DNA from: Hemibagrus wyckioides
Taxonomy: Eukaryota > Chordata > Actinopteri > Siluriformes > Bagridae
DNA: 64,000 bases
Direction of reading: 5' to 3'
Assembly: GCF_019097595.1 (NCBI RefSeq)
Contig: NC_080726.1
Span: 15,289,705 to 15,353,704, forward strand
Part shown: positions 1 to 11,105 of the stretch, one piece after another
How the letters are laid out: each line of letters starts with the position of its first letter
Numbering within the stretch: position 1 is the stretch's first letter
The notes under the pieces: model-generated
What the model was told of the DNA's origin: nothing
Database searches by the model: none
Seen by the model: the letters and a program-made list of their open reading frames with translations, nothing else
Program-made: the position numbers and the translations under genes

Positions 1-3000
1 GCTGTGTGCTCTGCAGTCAGATATTCAGACAGAAAGGATAGTCAGAGGGACGAAAAATGATGCAAGTATGTTCATATGTGTCCAAAAACATCGCCACCCA
101 CATGAGTGTCACATCAAGGATCATTGGTGAAAAGAGACTGTACTATAATGTTGGTGGGTCAGTGAGTAGGTATAAAGAAGGTGTACCTGATAAAATGGCA
201 GTTAAGTTTAGTTATGGTAAAGCAATCTTTTCTAATATAATTCTGTGATCACAAGTTTTTTACCTTATAATTTTCAGTGATTGAAAATGCATGTCTTTTG
301 CATGTCTGCTGTATTTCAGCAGGCTAATCAAGTACTATTCAGAGCCTGTATACCCTACTAATTGTTTTGAACAGCCTCTTTTCCAACTGGCTCATTTGGA
401 AATGAGTGTTATTGTAACACCCCTAAGATGAAAGCGTCACTCTACAGCTGTACTGTAGGTGCTGCCAGGGTGCCAGAGAGCTCATGGCTACACTCCCCCA
501 CATTCTACAGTAACTATAACCGGATCCAATTGTGCATTCGTGGATGTTTTTTACTTTGGTGGCTGTCAATCACTATGTTATTTCCCTCCTGTTGTGTCCG
601 TGCTCGTGACAGAATTTAACCGTCAGTATGTATATATTCTCCTTACTCATTCAGTGGTATTTGCGAAGCAGTAAACATCCGGAGTGTCTGTGCTCTGACA
701 AGCAGCACACTTTATTTGGCGTTTCTGATTATGCCACGTAGTTATAGTCATATTGAACTGACAGATGGTCACATGGTTGTCTCAATGCAGCTGGGCCTGA
801 GTATTGATGTCTGTTCTCATAACCATGGTGGTGCTGATTACAGCCAGATTTGCTCTTTGTGCCAAGGTCCACGTCAGCATGCTCGTCCTTGGAGGATGGC
901 ATTATTGGTGTCCTGTTAGCACTCTGACTCACAACGCTTTAAAATACAAGCTTTCATTCCACTTGTATGGAGAAGAGGTGGCAGTGATAGAAATAGAAAA
1001 GAGTGTGGTTGGAGGTATTTATCACAAATCAATGAGGCAATCTCCCTCGATAGCAGCTGCTCCCCACCACACGATTCCTCTGGCTATCTCCATTTGGCTT
1101 GGGCCAGTAATCCATACTGCTCATAAATCCTGCAGGCCTTTTGTGTGGAGTTCAGGTCTTACTGTCAGCCATAAAGAATGAAAGGATGGAAGGGCCCTAT
1201 GCCTCGCTTCACTGGGTATGATATCTTGGATTCATAATGCACCGAGTGCCTCCACTTCACCCTCCCCTCACTCGTGACCAATCATTCTGACACCAATGAG
1301 CTCTCCACACATGGCCTCAACAGAGCTTGTGGCGAGGAAGGGAAAATGAAGTAGAAGAAGCTTTTACTATTAAACTGTAAACCACTATGTAAATTCCAGA
1401 CAGTGGCATTGTGCTGCTTTTAATGATCTCTGAGACATTGCTATCACTTTCTCAGCCTGATCCTGAATCCCTTGCAGCAGACCTTGCACATCTGCTAGGC
1501 ATGCCTCTGTATTGATCGGTCAGCCAGAGCAGAGCAAACATTAGTGCTGCGCATCAGCTGCCCCTTGCCTCTTCTGGACTGGCAGGCTGTATACACCTGG
1601 CTAATTGGGCCTGGTGTGTGCGGGGTATTCAGAGTCCTGGGTTTTCTGCAGTGATTAAGCATCAGACAGCCCATTCTTTCTTCTTGCTGTTTGGAATGCC
1701 AGCTTCCATCTAGAAGCTGCTTCATCTCAAGCAGAAGCCCGATACGGCTCAGCACTAAGAGACGCTGTGGGTAATCACCCCAGGAACATGTTTGGTTTAC
1801 AGAACCAGATCCTCATTGTTTGAGATGACCAATGCATTTTCTTCAGCGATAACACCGGATATATTTAGCCAGAATACTGGTGGCATTGAAGCATAAAAAT
1901 ATTATATAACAATATGTTAGATTTTCTCATTGTTTTGGAATTGGCCTCATTTTATATTGTTAATAAAATAACTGTTTAAACTAAATTATTAATGCATTTA
2001 ATGATATTAAAATCTAGTTGGGCCTTTGAGTTTTCAAGCCACAGAACTAGCAACATATAAATCCAGGACTGTAATTAACAACCCTGGTGCTGGAGTACCC
2101 ACTGCCTGCACATATATAAGTGTTTTCCTTGCGCTAACATATCCACACTGACCTATAAATGACTTATTAATTAGATAATTACTTCAATCAGATGTGTAAG
2201 AGTGAGACAAACAGAAGAGAATATGGGGGGCGGCTGTAATACAGGACGAGGGTTTTGGGAAACACTACTCTAGGGGGAAAAATGTCAGGCATTTTGAGCT
2301 ATTAAAATTATTCAGCCCTCTCTCACATATGAATTCTCTTGGGCTCTCAGACCCTGCACACAAAGCTGTCAAAGATATTCATCTAAGCACATATTACTTT
2401 CATGAAAACATTCTTTATGTTTTGCTGCATATGGAATTCCCATGCCATTTATTTGGGTTTGATATTCCAGCCGGAGGATAAGCATATTCAGTATGCAGAA
2501 GAGCTGCGGAGTAAAATCTTCATACTTTTAAAAGATGCAATGCATATTATTAGGGGCACTCTAAGCCTCACATCTTCATGCAGATGAAAGCTGCCTTTAT
2601 GAGGCCCACAGTGACATTGGATCTGTAAACGATTTGCTTAAAGGTGAGCTGTGGGTTTGCCAGAGCTGTTGCTAATGAACCGAGCGTGTGAGAGCGAGGC
2701 GGGTGTTGTCAGTTCCCTATGCGCCACAGATAGCACTGTAATAAAGATGAATAATGCAGATCCGGGGTGCTGGCATGAGGTACCTTCGGCAAGAGTCGAC
2801 CTGCTCGTTATTTACCTTTACACAGTTGTCAGGGGGGATGGCATGCAGCGCTCAGCAGCAAATAGATGGACCAGAGAACTCGGAGACGGTAAAATAAGAC
2901 AAATGTGGCTATAAGGTTTCAGCATTAATCACAATAAAACCATTACCTTTCTTCAAACATAGATCAACGACAAGGTGGGAACGCCGAAGAAGTAAACTCT

Positions 3001-3590
3001 CTCCGGAAGGCCGTAGCTGTTTGCCCAAAGAAAGCTACAGTGTTGAACAGCTAAAATGTTCTGATTTGTGGAATATGGTTATTTTTTTTAATACCAGCTA
3101 TAGTACTTCTCCAGCCAATTATATGTCCTCAAGGGGAAAATTTTTTTTTTACAGGAAGCTTTATTTGAGCTTTCTCTTTGCGCAGTAAACAGCAGAAGAT
3201 TTCATTCAGAATAGCAACGCTTTTCTCCAGTTGAAGTTGACTCAATGGTGTTAATTGCCTCTTAGTAAGGACACATTAACAGGCAGAGGTCTATGACAGA
3301 GCAGATGTGGTGCTTAAAATGAGCTTGCACTGTACGACCACCTGCAGCAGAGCTGTTTCTCTAGCCTCCCTCGGCTGCCTCACTCACTGAAACAAAAGTG
3401 CACTCTTCTGAAATGAAAACAGTTCATGGAGCAAATGATCAGTTACATTACCAATTCTGTATATTCCATTCCATTATGACCCTGAAGGTGAACACTGTCC
3501 AATAACAGCATGTGCTGAAGTGCTTTATACCTCATACACATAGCAATTATTATTAATAAAAATCAGCCATTAATAGTAATATCAGGCTCA
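1..3590. other. Non-coding region, nothing recognised
   Basis: The stretch is AT-rich and holds only short open frames (up to 125 codons) with no recognisable domain, compositional coding signal or exon-like pattern. I see no repeat family that I can name here. A short direct TA/AT-rich segment lies around 1895-2000. It may be intergenic or intronic. Confidence 0.5.
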
Positions 3591-3598
3591 GGTACTCT

Positions 3599-3815
3599 AG
3601 AAGCCTTTATTATCGCCACACATACATTAAAGCACAGTGGAATTCTTTTCTTCACATATCCTAGGTGAGGAAATTGGGGTGAGAGCATAGGGGCAGCTAT
3701 GATACAGCACCCCTGGAGCAGGGACGGTTAAGGGCTTTGCTCAATTGCCTAACAGTGGGGCTTGAACCCTGATCCCCAACAATCAACATCAAGAACCTTA
3801 ACCACTTCCCCTCTG
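3599..3815 (-). repeat. tRNA-derived SINE, type S1 (minus strand)
   Basis: Read on the minus strand, the right end has a tRNA-like head with an A-box-like AGTGGTTAAGG and a B-box-like GGGTTCAAGCCCC. The segment meaning 'tgctcaa...cctaacagtgg' that follows is shared with the copies near 5.9, 28.7, 34.9, 43.0 and 55.4 kb. The far end (around 3605-3655) carries the block with TTTATTATCGCCACACATAC that is shared with the 28.7 kb copy. It is diverged and I see no clean target-site duplication. Similar repeats are familiar from catfish-like fish, but I give no family name. Confidence 0.6.
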
Positions 3816-3927
3816 CAGATGTGCAATACAAAAAAGAGAAGAGAAGAGAAGAGGCGAAAAAATGCAGCTAGGTCATGTTATTGAGAAACTGGAAATTACA
3901 AAGTCCTTTGTCCTGAAGACTTTCCAG

Positions 3928-4280
3928 TGACAGGGTCAGAGACACTGTAGACTCATTGATGCTCGTGCGTGTGGTCTGATCCCACAGAAGAGCCACTGTA
4001 GCACTAATTGCTGAGAAAGTTCATGCAGGCTATGATAGAAAGGTGTCAGAGTGCACAGAGTGCATTGCAGCTTGTTGCGTTGCTCCAGACCGGTCAGAGT
4101 GCCCATGCTGACCCCTGCCCACTGTCTGAAAGCACCTACAATGGGCATGTGAGCATCACAATGGACCATGGAGCACTGGAATAAAATGGCTGGCTCTGAT
4201 GAATCATTTCTGTGTGTGTGTGTGTGTGTCATTTACCTGGGGAAGTGATGGCACCAGGATGCACTATGGGAAGAATGTGC
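3928..4280 (+). pseudogene. Tc1/mariner transposase fragment with a GT microsatellite inside
   Basis: The plus strand reads as part of a Tc1-type transposase, in several frames. It runs from the basic linker after the first helix-turn-helix, through the second DNA-binding half (around 3951-4080), to the region of the first catalytic aspartate. That site is seen as SDES, coded at about 4192-4205. The matching block after the catalytic Asp (ACCTGGGGAA, then CACCAGGATGCACTATGGG at about 4233-4270) is present, but the codons between the two are replaced by a (TG)n run at 4211-4229. There are no terminal repeats on either side, so this is an internal fragment. The family appears to be the same as that of the copies at 57.7 and 63.2 kb, judged by remembered family sequence. 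It cannot encode a working enzyme. Confidence 0.65.
4211..4229. repeat. (TG)n microsatellite
   Basis: About nine to ten uninterrupted TG units within the Tc1 transposase fragment. Confidence 0.95.
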
Positions 4281-5039
4281 ATATGCACATACACGTGCAC
4301 TCTTTTTAGTTTGAGGATGCTTTTTGTTTCACAGAAAAAAGCTCTCTTAAGAGTGTGCAATACACCCTGTTCTGCTCCTTATAGGCTTTTAATGAAGCAG
4401 AGTGAAGCAGTCACATTGATTAGGTTTGTCAACCCACGCTGTTCACTTCTCATTGTATTGGAGGCCAGCTGCTCAGCACTTTGATCACTCGTGTAATGAC
4501 TTGAAGTTTGAAGGTTTGCCAGATACTGTCCACCTACAGGGAGCAGCTGCACACCAAGCTTTCTACCTTGTGTTTGAAATCCGGTCGCATAATCCAAATG
4601 CATTATAGCTATGTGGTGCCAGTACTTATTATTCTGTAAGAAGGGGTTCTTTTCTTTTGCTGCATCTGATGTTTAGTCTCCAAACAATTGACAATAGACA
4701 TGTATTGATGCGTTATTGCTATTGAACATGGGATTTCAATTAGAGATTGAAGTACATTATGTTTTCACACAATCCAATTCGATTTTTATTGATTACCCAC
4801 TAGAATATCATTTCTGTGGGGTTCCTATTTTTATGAGTCATTACACAGAATGCTAACGAGTACTAGTTACTATCAGGCTCACTTTTTCATGTATTTGAAC
4901 AGTAAATAGCCGCTCTATGTGAAACTTTCATGAACAATCTTCAAAAATACCCTTTCAGTCGTTTTCTTTTTCCAACAGTGCTTTGTATTTCTGTAGCCTA
5001 ATTTGCAAACATTTTTGTACTTGTTTCAAAATGAATTAT
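4281..5039. other. Non-coding, nothing recognised
   Basis: AT-rich unique-looking sequence between the transposase fragment and the next interspersed repeat. Short open frames only, none with a recognisable domain. Confidence 0.45.
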
Positions 5040-5600
5040 ATTCGATTCAATTTCATTTCAATTGAATTTATTTGTATAATGCTTTTAAACATTGGACATT
5101 GTCTCAAAGCAGTTTTCCAGAAATGAAAATTACAAAGTTTAAAATTAAATGAATATTTATTCGTAACATTTATGCCTAATGAACAAGCCTGAGGCGATGG
5201 TGGCAAGGAAAAACTCGCTTAGATAATATGAGGAAGAAACCTTGACAGAACCAGGCACAGAAGGGAGTCCATCTTCATTTGTGTGACACCGGACAGTAAA
5301 TAATGTAACTGTTGATAATGTCCTTCCTTCAACAGTTACAATTCAAGTGGAATTGCGCAACCAAGAGCCGAGGAACTAATAGGTCATCGTAGTTCCTAAG
5401 TTCATTATAGACTTAACACTAATTCCTTCCTGCCGAAGTCTTTAAATGTTCATTGATGAAGACCTTAGTGCAAAGCTGACCCCCGAAACAGCAGATCAGA
5501 GGGTCACAGGGTATTCATGTGGAGCCATCCCCAGCAGCAGTGTGCACCACCAAGCGACGAGACTCCAACCAAATGGATATATCAGAAAAGAAGAAGCGGT
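5040..5600 (+). repeat. Interspersed repeat with 'ATTTATTTGTATAATGC' start
   Basis: The block starts with an AATTCAATTTCATTT-like run, then ATTGGACATTGTCTCAAAGC, GCCTGAGGCGATGG and GGCAAGGAAAAACTC, and ends near CGACGAGACTCCAACC. I recognise these in this order as an abundant fish interspersed repeat of unassigned class. An open frame of 76 codons at 5446-5676 overlaps its end and is not a gene. No terminal repeats were found. The end points are approximate. Confidence 0.5.
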
Positions 5601-5879
5601 CACACTCGGAACTATTCAAAACCAAAATTCTAAAGTGATTTGGAGGTTGGATGTAAAATTTAAGTCAGTTAGCTAAGTAAAAATAGTATAATAAACTAAA
5701 TCAAACTATAGAAAAGGCCACAGTGAAAGCTTGCAACAAATCCAAAATCAGCCCGTACTGTACATCATGCTCAATTCCTCTCAAATCCTCAAGTTCTCAA
5801 TAGACTGATTGACTCTATAAAGAAACATGTTAAAAACATTAAAGACATTTCACTGTCCTGATCCACAGTGAATTTTTTT

Positions 5880-6062
5880 TTCATTCCCAGCTTGTTAGGA
5901 AGCTAGGGTCAGAGTGTAGGGTCAGCCATCATACAGCAGAGAGGGTTAAGAGCCTTGCTCAAGGGTCCAACAGTGGCAGCTTGGTGGTGCTGGACTTGAA
6001 CGCCTGACTCTCTGAGCAGCAACCTATGGCTTGAATGTTGAACCATGACTACACTGCCTACA
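5880..6062 (-). repeat. tRNA-derived SINE, type S1 (minus strand)
   Basis: It contains CCCAGCTTGTTAGGAAGC, AGAGAGGGTTAAGAGCC, TTGCTCAAGG and CAACAGTGGCAGCTTGG in the same order as the other S1 copies. The tRNA-like head is at the right and is eroded (ACTTGAACGCC is the complement of a B-box-like site). Confidence 0.6.
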
Positions 6063-6227
6063 GTCACACACTGATGTATAGTATTTATACTGGAGTCACT
6101 ATTCCTGTTTTCCTTATTTACTACCCTGCATTTTTCATGTTCAATCTCTTTTCATGCCCTAGTTGTTTTCCTTATTTGTGTATGGAATATTTGGTACAGT
6201 AAAAATGTTGCATTATATTTGTAAATA

Positions 6228-6400
6228 GGGCCGACACAGTGGATCATCGGTTAGCAGGTTTCTTTCATACCTCTGGGGTTGGGGACTTGATTTCCACCTC
6301 CTTGTGTGTGTGTGTAGTTTGTGTGTGTATGTTCTTCCTGTGCTTTAGAGGTTTCCTCTGTGTAAAACTGAGTGTGAAAAAACTCTGATACTCAATATAT
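6228..6400 (+). repeat. Degraded SINE, type S2 (plus strand)
   Basis: The head, GGGCCGACACAGTGGATCATCGG followed by GGGGTTGGGGACTTGATTTCC, corresponds to a GGCAGCACGGTGGC...GGTTCGA tRNA-like head seen more clearly at 52.0 kb (minus strand). A TG-rich stretch follows, then the GTTCTTCCTGTGC and GGTTTCCTCTGTG blocks of the same family. Heavily decayed. Confidence 0.45.
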
Positions 6401-6578
6401 TTAAAAGGACTAATAAAATCAGCCGTGTTCTTCCAATTTTCTGTAATAGACTGATTTATCCTACTTCACCCCTTTTTAAACATAAAGAGATCAATACATA
6501 ATGAAATCCAGGACTGTGCTTGACCTCTACCCTTGTTGATATTAGAAGTGGTCCAGCAGTGAGTTGTCAGAGGTCACC

Positions 6579-6609
<31 letters not shown>

Positions 6610-7064
6610 GTGTGTGTTCCATATTTGTCAGTGTAATTGTATTGATCAGTTCTGGCTGCAATGTATCAGTCTGACAGCCAGTCACAGATGTAAAGTGCTA
6701 AGGCGGTTTTCTGGGAGCAGTGTACTCAATACAGTGTGTTAGGGCAATGTATCAAACTGTGTGTGTGTTTGTTTTCTTATGTAGAATTAATGGATTTGAC
6801 TGAACTTCTACCTCCATGAATACTTGCTCATTTTCTTTGTTTTTTGTATAGACCAGATATGTTAAGACGATAAGAATGATTATCTAACATGAACTTGAAG
6901 ACAGACATGGCACCATAAGTGAGCAGGGAGGGTTTTTAAGGGGTGGGGTAATGGGGGAAAAATTTGTACATTGAAGTGAATGAATGCATTAATGTATACT
7001 TAAGTTAACTTGAAAAACAAATAAAAAAAGATTTATTGAAAAAATAAAAGTGCAAAAGGAAAGT

Positions 7065-7098
<34 letters not shown>

Positions 7099-9079
7099 AT
7101 GGGCAGGATTTGATATATTTTCAGTGTGTCTTTATGCATTGATTGACTTTATTTTGTCTATCATTAATCTGTCCCTCTTGAAAAAAATAGATTCAGTAGA
7201 TTCAGCATCTGAAGTGCTGTATTTATTTCTGGTGGAAATGATAACCATGTGACAGAGAGTCATTACGCTATTCATGTTCCACTCATGTTCCTGTAGCGTA
7301 GATGGCAAAACCTCACATCGGCATCCTGTACATGCTGACAGTGACTCACATTACTGCACACACATAATGAGTGCTTCACTACTCTTATTCTGGAGTGTTA
7401 ATCTGCAATTTTGTTTAAATACTCCCGTTTTTGGTGCATAGGGTTAACAAGGACATAAAATAGGTCAAAGCTAATCGAAATAACTAATTTTATGCTTTAA
7501 TTTTAGTACAGATTCTGTTTTTTTCCCCCCTCCAGTGTGTATGGGTTAATTGCGCAATATATATAAAATTCAGAGTAACAGTGACACTTTTTCACAAATA
7601 GGACTGTCCACTATATTTATGATAAAAATAGAAAACAGTAGGTGTATTGCTACTGTATATAACCAGAGTGAGTATAGAGCTACAGTGAATATTACACCAG
7701 ACAAACCCATTGTGACTCACTGTGCATGGACAAAATGTTTCAAGCGTGCTAATAAGGCAGGTGCTGTATTCCTTTTGTACGTCACTGTCACATAATTTCA
7801 GTTTTGTGGGAAGCCATACATCACACCGCCGCCCTTTCCGTCTCTCTTCCACATTATGGCTTTGAATGAGATTGCTTCCTTGCTGTCATATTAACATTAA
7901 TGATGTGAGCAGGATATTTCATGCATGATGAGAATCCTGCTTCTTGATTCACGATGTGAGAGAGCCATTCATGCTTTAGTTTATCTTTATTTCAGAATCC
8001 TCTTACAGTTAGACATTGCATTGTGAAGGAATAGGATTCATTTTGAGGTTGTTCTATGTAGTGTTTTTAGGGGTGTTTACGTGGTGTGTGATCAGAGTTG
8101 TAGGCTGACAGTTTTAGAGTCTCAGTGCTGAGCAGTCAGAGGAAGCGTAGGAGCTCAGCAGTTCAGCCTGTGGGGAAATTGACCAGCACCTTCCCCTCGT
8201 CCCTCCCAGCCGGCCATAGAGAAACCTCCATTAAACAATGTGTCTGTCGTCAAACGGCAGCCATTTCTGCACTGTGACCCTGGCCAAGTCCAATCTACTG
8301 CAGTGCAGCACACAATCCGCTCAGTCAGTTAAGCATCTGCAGACAGGAGTGAGTGCTGCTGTATGGCTCATACTCCCTCAAGTGGAAAGCTCAGAAGACG
8401 ATCCTTGAAGATTGGGGACTTTTTTTTGAAGACCTGGTCATTGTTCTATAGCGGTCAAGACCTTTGGTGTAATTTAATGTGCTGTGGTCACTTGACCTTG
8501 TACCGAGAATGTATTCTTGTGACCCCTCAACCATCAACTAACCAGAAACTGTCCGAATCCATATACAAACATAAAATTTGTAAATGGAAACGTGTGATTT
8601 TTTCCCTCAATGAATAATGAGTGTGTGTGTGTGTGTGTTTGTGTGTGTATGTAAATCTACAATTTGATGAATGAATGTAAAAAAAATTAGAGGTATGTTA
8701 ATTAAATTGCCCCAAAATCTACATCATCACATCCATTTCTGCTGCTGTTGCAACAGTTTTCTTACTATTTGTGTAAATAAATGATCAAATCACCTTAACA
8801 GTAACGCTGTTTAAAGCTGCTTATGTATGATATATTGGGCCTAAATCAATTTATCAGTGATATTCAAGTGACACTCTTTAAATACAGATACTTCTGGACA
8901 GTTGATTTGAGTTGATGTGATTGGTTTTCCAAGAGAGCTGATAATCAATAAAATAACACGGTTATATTTCGCTGTTTGTATTACTACATAAAAATTCAAT
9001 TCTAGCTACAGTTCATTACATTGACTACACAGTTCATTCCTTAATAATTTCTTGTTTAAAAAAAATATCTTACACTTTT
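6401..9079. other. Non-coding region with three GT microsatellites
   Basis: (TG)n runs occur at 6579-6617 (interrupted), 7069-7096 and 8621-8650. The rest is AT-rich with no recognisable gene. A GC-richer, unique-looking piece at about 8110-8370 is free of simple repeats; I cannot say whether it is functional. Confidence 0.5.
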
Positions 9080-9205
9080 GCACATGAAATCCAGTGACCA
9101 CCAATCTGCCATTGTTGAGCTCTTGAGCAAGGCCTTTAACCTTCAGCTGCTCTGGTGTGTCAATGAGTAAAATGTAAGTTGCTCTTAATAATGGTGTCTG
9201 TTGGA
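9080..9205 (+). repeat. SINE fragment, type S1 with the 'GTCTGTTGG' tail
   Basis: GAAATCCAGTGACCACCAATC, CTCTTGAGCAAGGCC and TTTAACCTTCAGCTGC are followed by TAAGTTGCTCTTAATAATGG and TGTCTGTTGGATGG. The order matches the 55.4 kb and 49.1 kb copies (head, then the fish-SINE tail related to GGCATCTGCCAAATG). Diverged and short. Confidence 0.4.
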
Positions 9206-10790
9206 TGGCTGCTGTCAAAATTCATCGGTACTGATAAAATTATGTTTATCCTTCCATTATTATAGTCCAGTTATCAATAAATTGTATTTGGTTTTGAGCC
9301 TGGATAAAGCCCTCAGGTCCAGCAGGTGTGCAGCAGAAGGGGAATAGAGCAGTGCAGTGTTGTCTACTCTCTGCTGGATTTCAGGATTAATTGGATGTAG
9401 TTAGCTAATTAACTAAGCCTTTAGCCACAAAACAAACACACACACACACAACGATGCAGAGGGCTCGGTGAAGATCTGACTTCACCGTTCAGATAAAAAA
9501 CATGATTTGCGGTGGAAAAACCTCCTAACTCTTTATAAGCGAATGTGTAAAAGACATGCCTTAATATTAAGGATGCGCTATATTTTCATGTGTGTTGGAG
9601 CAAAAGAAAGGAAAGAGCCTTTGTGTTAAAAGAAAAAAAAAAAATCGAGAGTATGCTTGCCGATGTACTGTACATCTCTGTCTGCCCTTGCAGGACTGAC
9701 TCACTGCTTTTCATTAAATGTTTCATACCTTTCTTATGGTTTTGTTTCTCTCTGACCATCTCTGAGTTCTTCAGAGTTCTCTAGCTGAGCACTAGCACGG
9801 GGAACGCTTAAATAAATTATGTAGCTGCCACTAAGTAATTCCCCTTTGTACTCACCTGTATAGTGGGTCCCCTTATGAGCCATGTCCTTGTAACCCTGGG
9901 AAGATGAGACAAAGCATTCACTGTCACTTACAGTATTGCTGAAAGGATCCCTTGATAGAAAAAAGGACATCATTTGTGAGTGGGTTTTTTTTTTTTTTTG
10001 CCAGTGCTTTGAGTGGAAGAGAATGAGTGTAGGGAAATGAGGTGACCCTGGGCCTTTGAAGCGCACGGCCATCATTCCAAAACCTGCAGCACTGAATAGA
10101 GCCTTAGATAATGTAAAAAAAAAAAAAAAGGCTCATCTGTGACAAAATGCTGCTTCTTTTGAAGCCTTATTCTGTAAGAGCAGAGAAAAATCAAACCAGA
10201 CAAAAGGTTCAGCTTGCACCGTAGCAATTATTGTGCATGGCACCAATTCATGCTGCACTATACTAATACTATACTATAATATACCCCTTTAAATAAGCTG
10301 AACCTTCAATTTGAGGTGTGACACATATTTCTAGCATTCTACTCAATTATATGATTGCACAGTATATTTTATGTCATCATTCAGGCTGTATAGGTTGATG
10401 GGAAATTGTGATGATGAAATTGGTGAATGGCTGTAATGAGGTTTGCTCTTGGATTTCTGCAGACAGGAAATTGTCGGCTGGCCTTCCTTGAGTGGGCAGG
10501 TTTTAATCAATTAGTGAAAGGCCACAAGGATTCATACAAAATAAAGAGAGAGAGAGAGAGAGAGAGACTCTTAAGACCCTTAAAGGAAAGTCAAGAGAAA
10601 GTGAAAAAAATATTTAAGGTTTGAATATTTTTCTTTGGCAGCCTTTTGGAGTTTTTGCTGCAAGTCTGCACGATGCATCGTTTTAAATGTTTAATTGCGG
10701 CTAAATTCTGAATCTGATTGGTCAGATGCTGTCGGTTAGTTAGGTGTCTGATAGTCCGGCTCCGACAGTAGTGCTGGCTATAATTCAAAT
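9206..10790. other. Non-coding region
   Basis: Contains a (CA)n run near 9435-9450, poly-A/T runs near 9632, 9985 and 10116, and a (GA)n run at 10544-10567. No coding signal is recognised. Confidence 0.5.
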
Positions 10791-10796
10791 AGTACA

Positions 10797-10858
10797 ATGA
10801 TAATAATACTAATAATAATAATAATAACATTAACAATAATAACAATAATAATAATATG
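10797..10858. repeat. Imperfect (TAA)n microsatellite
   Basis: Runs of AATAATAATA interrupted by AACATTAAC and similar triplet variants. Confidence 0.85.
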
Positions 10859-11105
10859 AATGTGCTTGTTCTAATGCATTAGCATTACTATTATAACAGC
10901 TTATTTAAAAGAAGGTGTATTAATAATAATAATTATTATTATTATTGTTCTTCTATGAATAGCATTAAAACATAAAAATATTCATATTAATGTGCTTCTT
11001 CTAATATGTTAGAGTTTCTACAGTAACAGCTCTTGTATGGCAGAGCTCTGCATAATCTCTGCATATGTCTAATTAAAAACGTTTACAATAAACGTTTACA
11101 ATAAA
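10859..11105. repeat. Imperfect direct repeat around an AAT/ATT palindrome
   Basis: A block beginning AATGTGCTTGTTCTAATG at about 10859 recurs as AATGTGCTTCTTCTAATATG at about 10990. Both copies continue into a TAACAGCT block. Between them lies TAATAATAATAATTATTATTATTATT, which is self-complementary. Near 11080-11105 the 14-base unit AACGTTTACAATAA occurs twice in tandem. This may be a MITE-like relic, but I see no terminal inverted repeats. Confidence 0.4.

Noticed and set aside
9435..9450. Short CA runs as possible repeat-array or CRISPR-like structure
   Set aside because: Simple dinucleotide repeats with no spacers; CRISPR is not expected in a fish genome.
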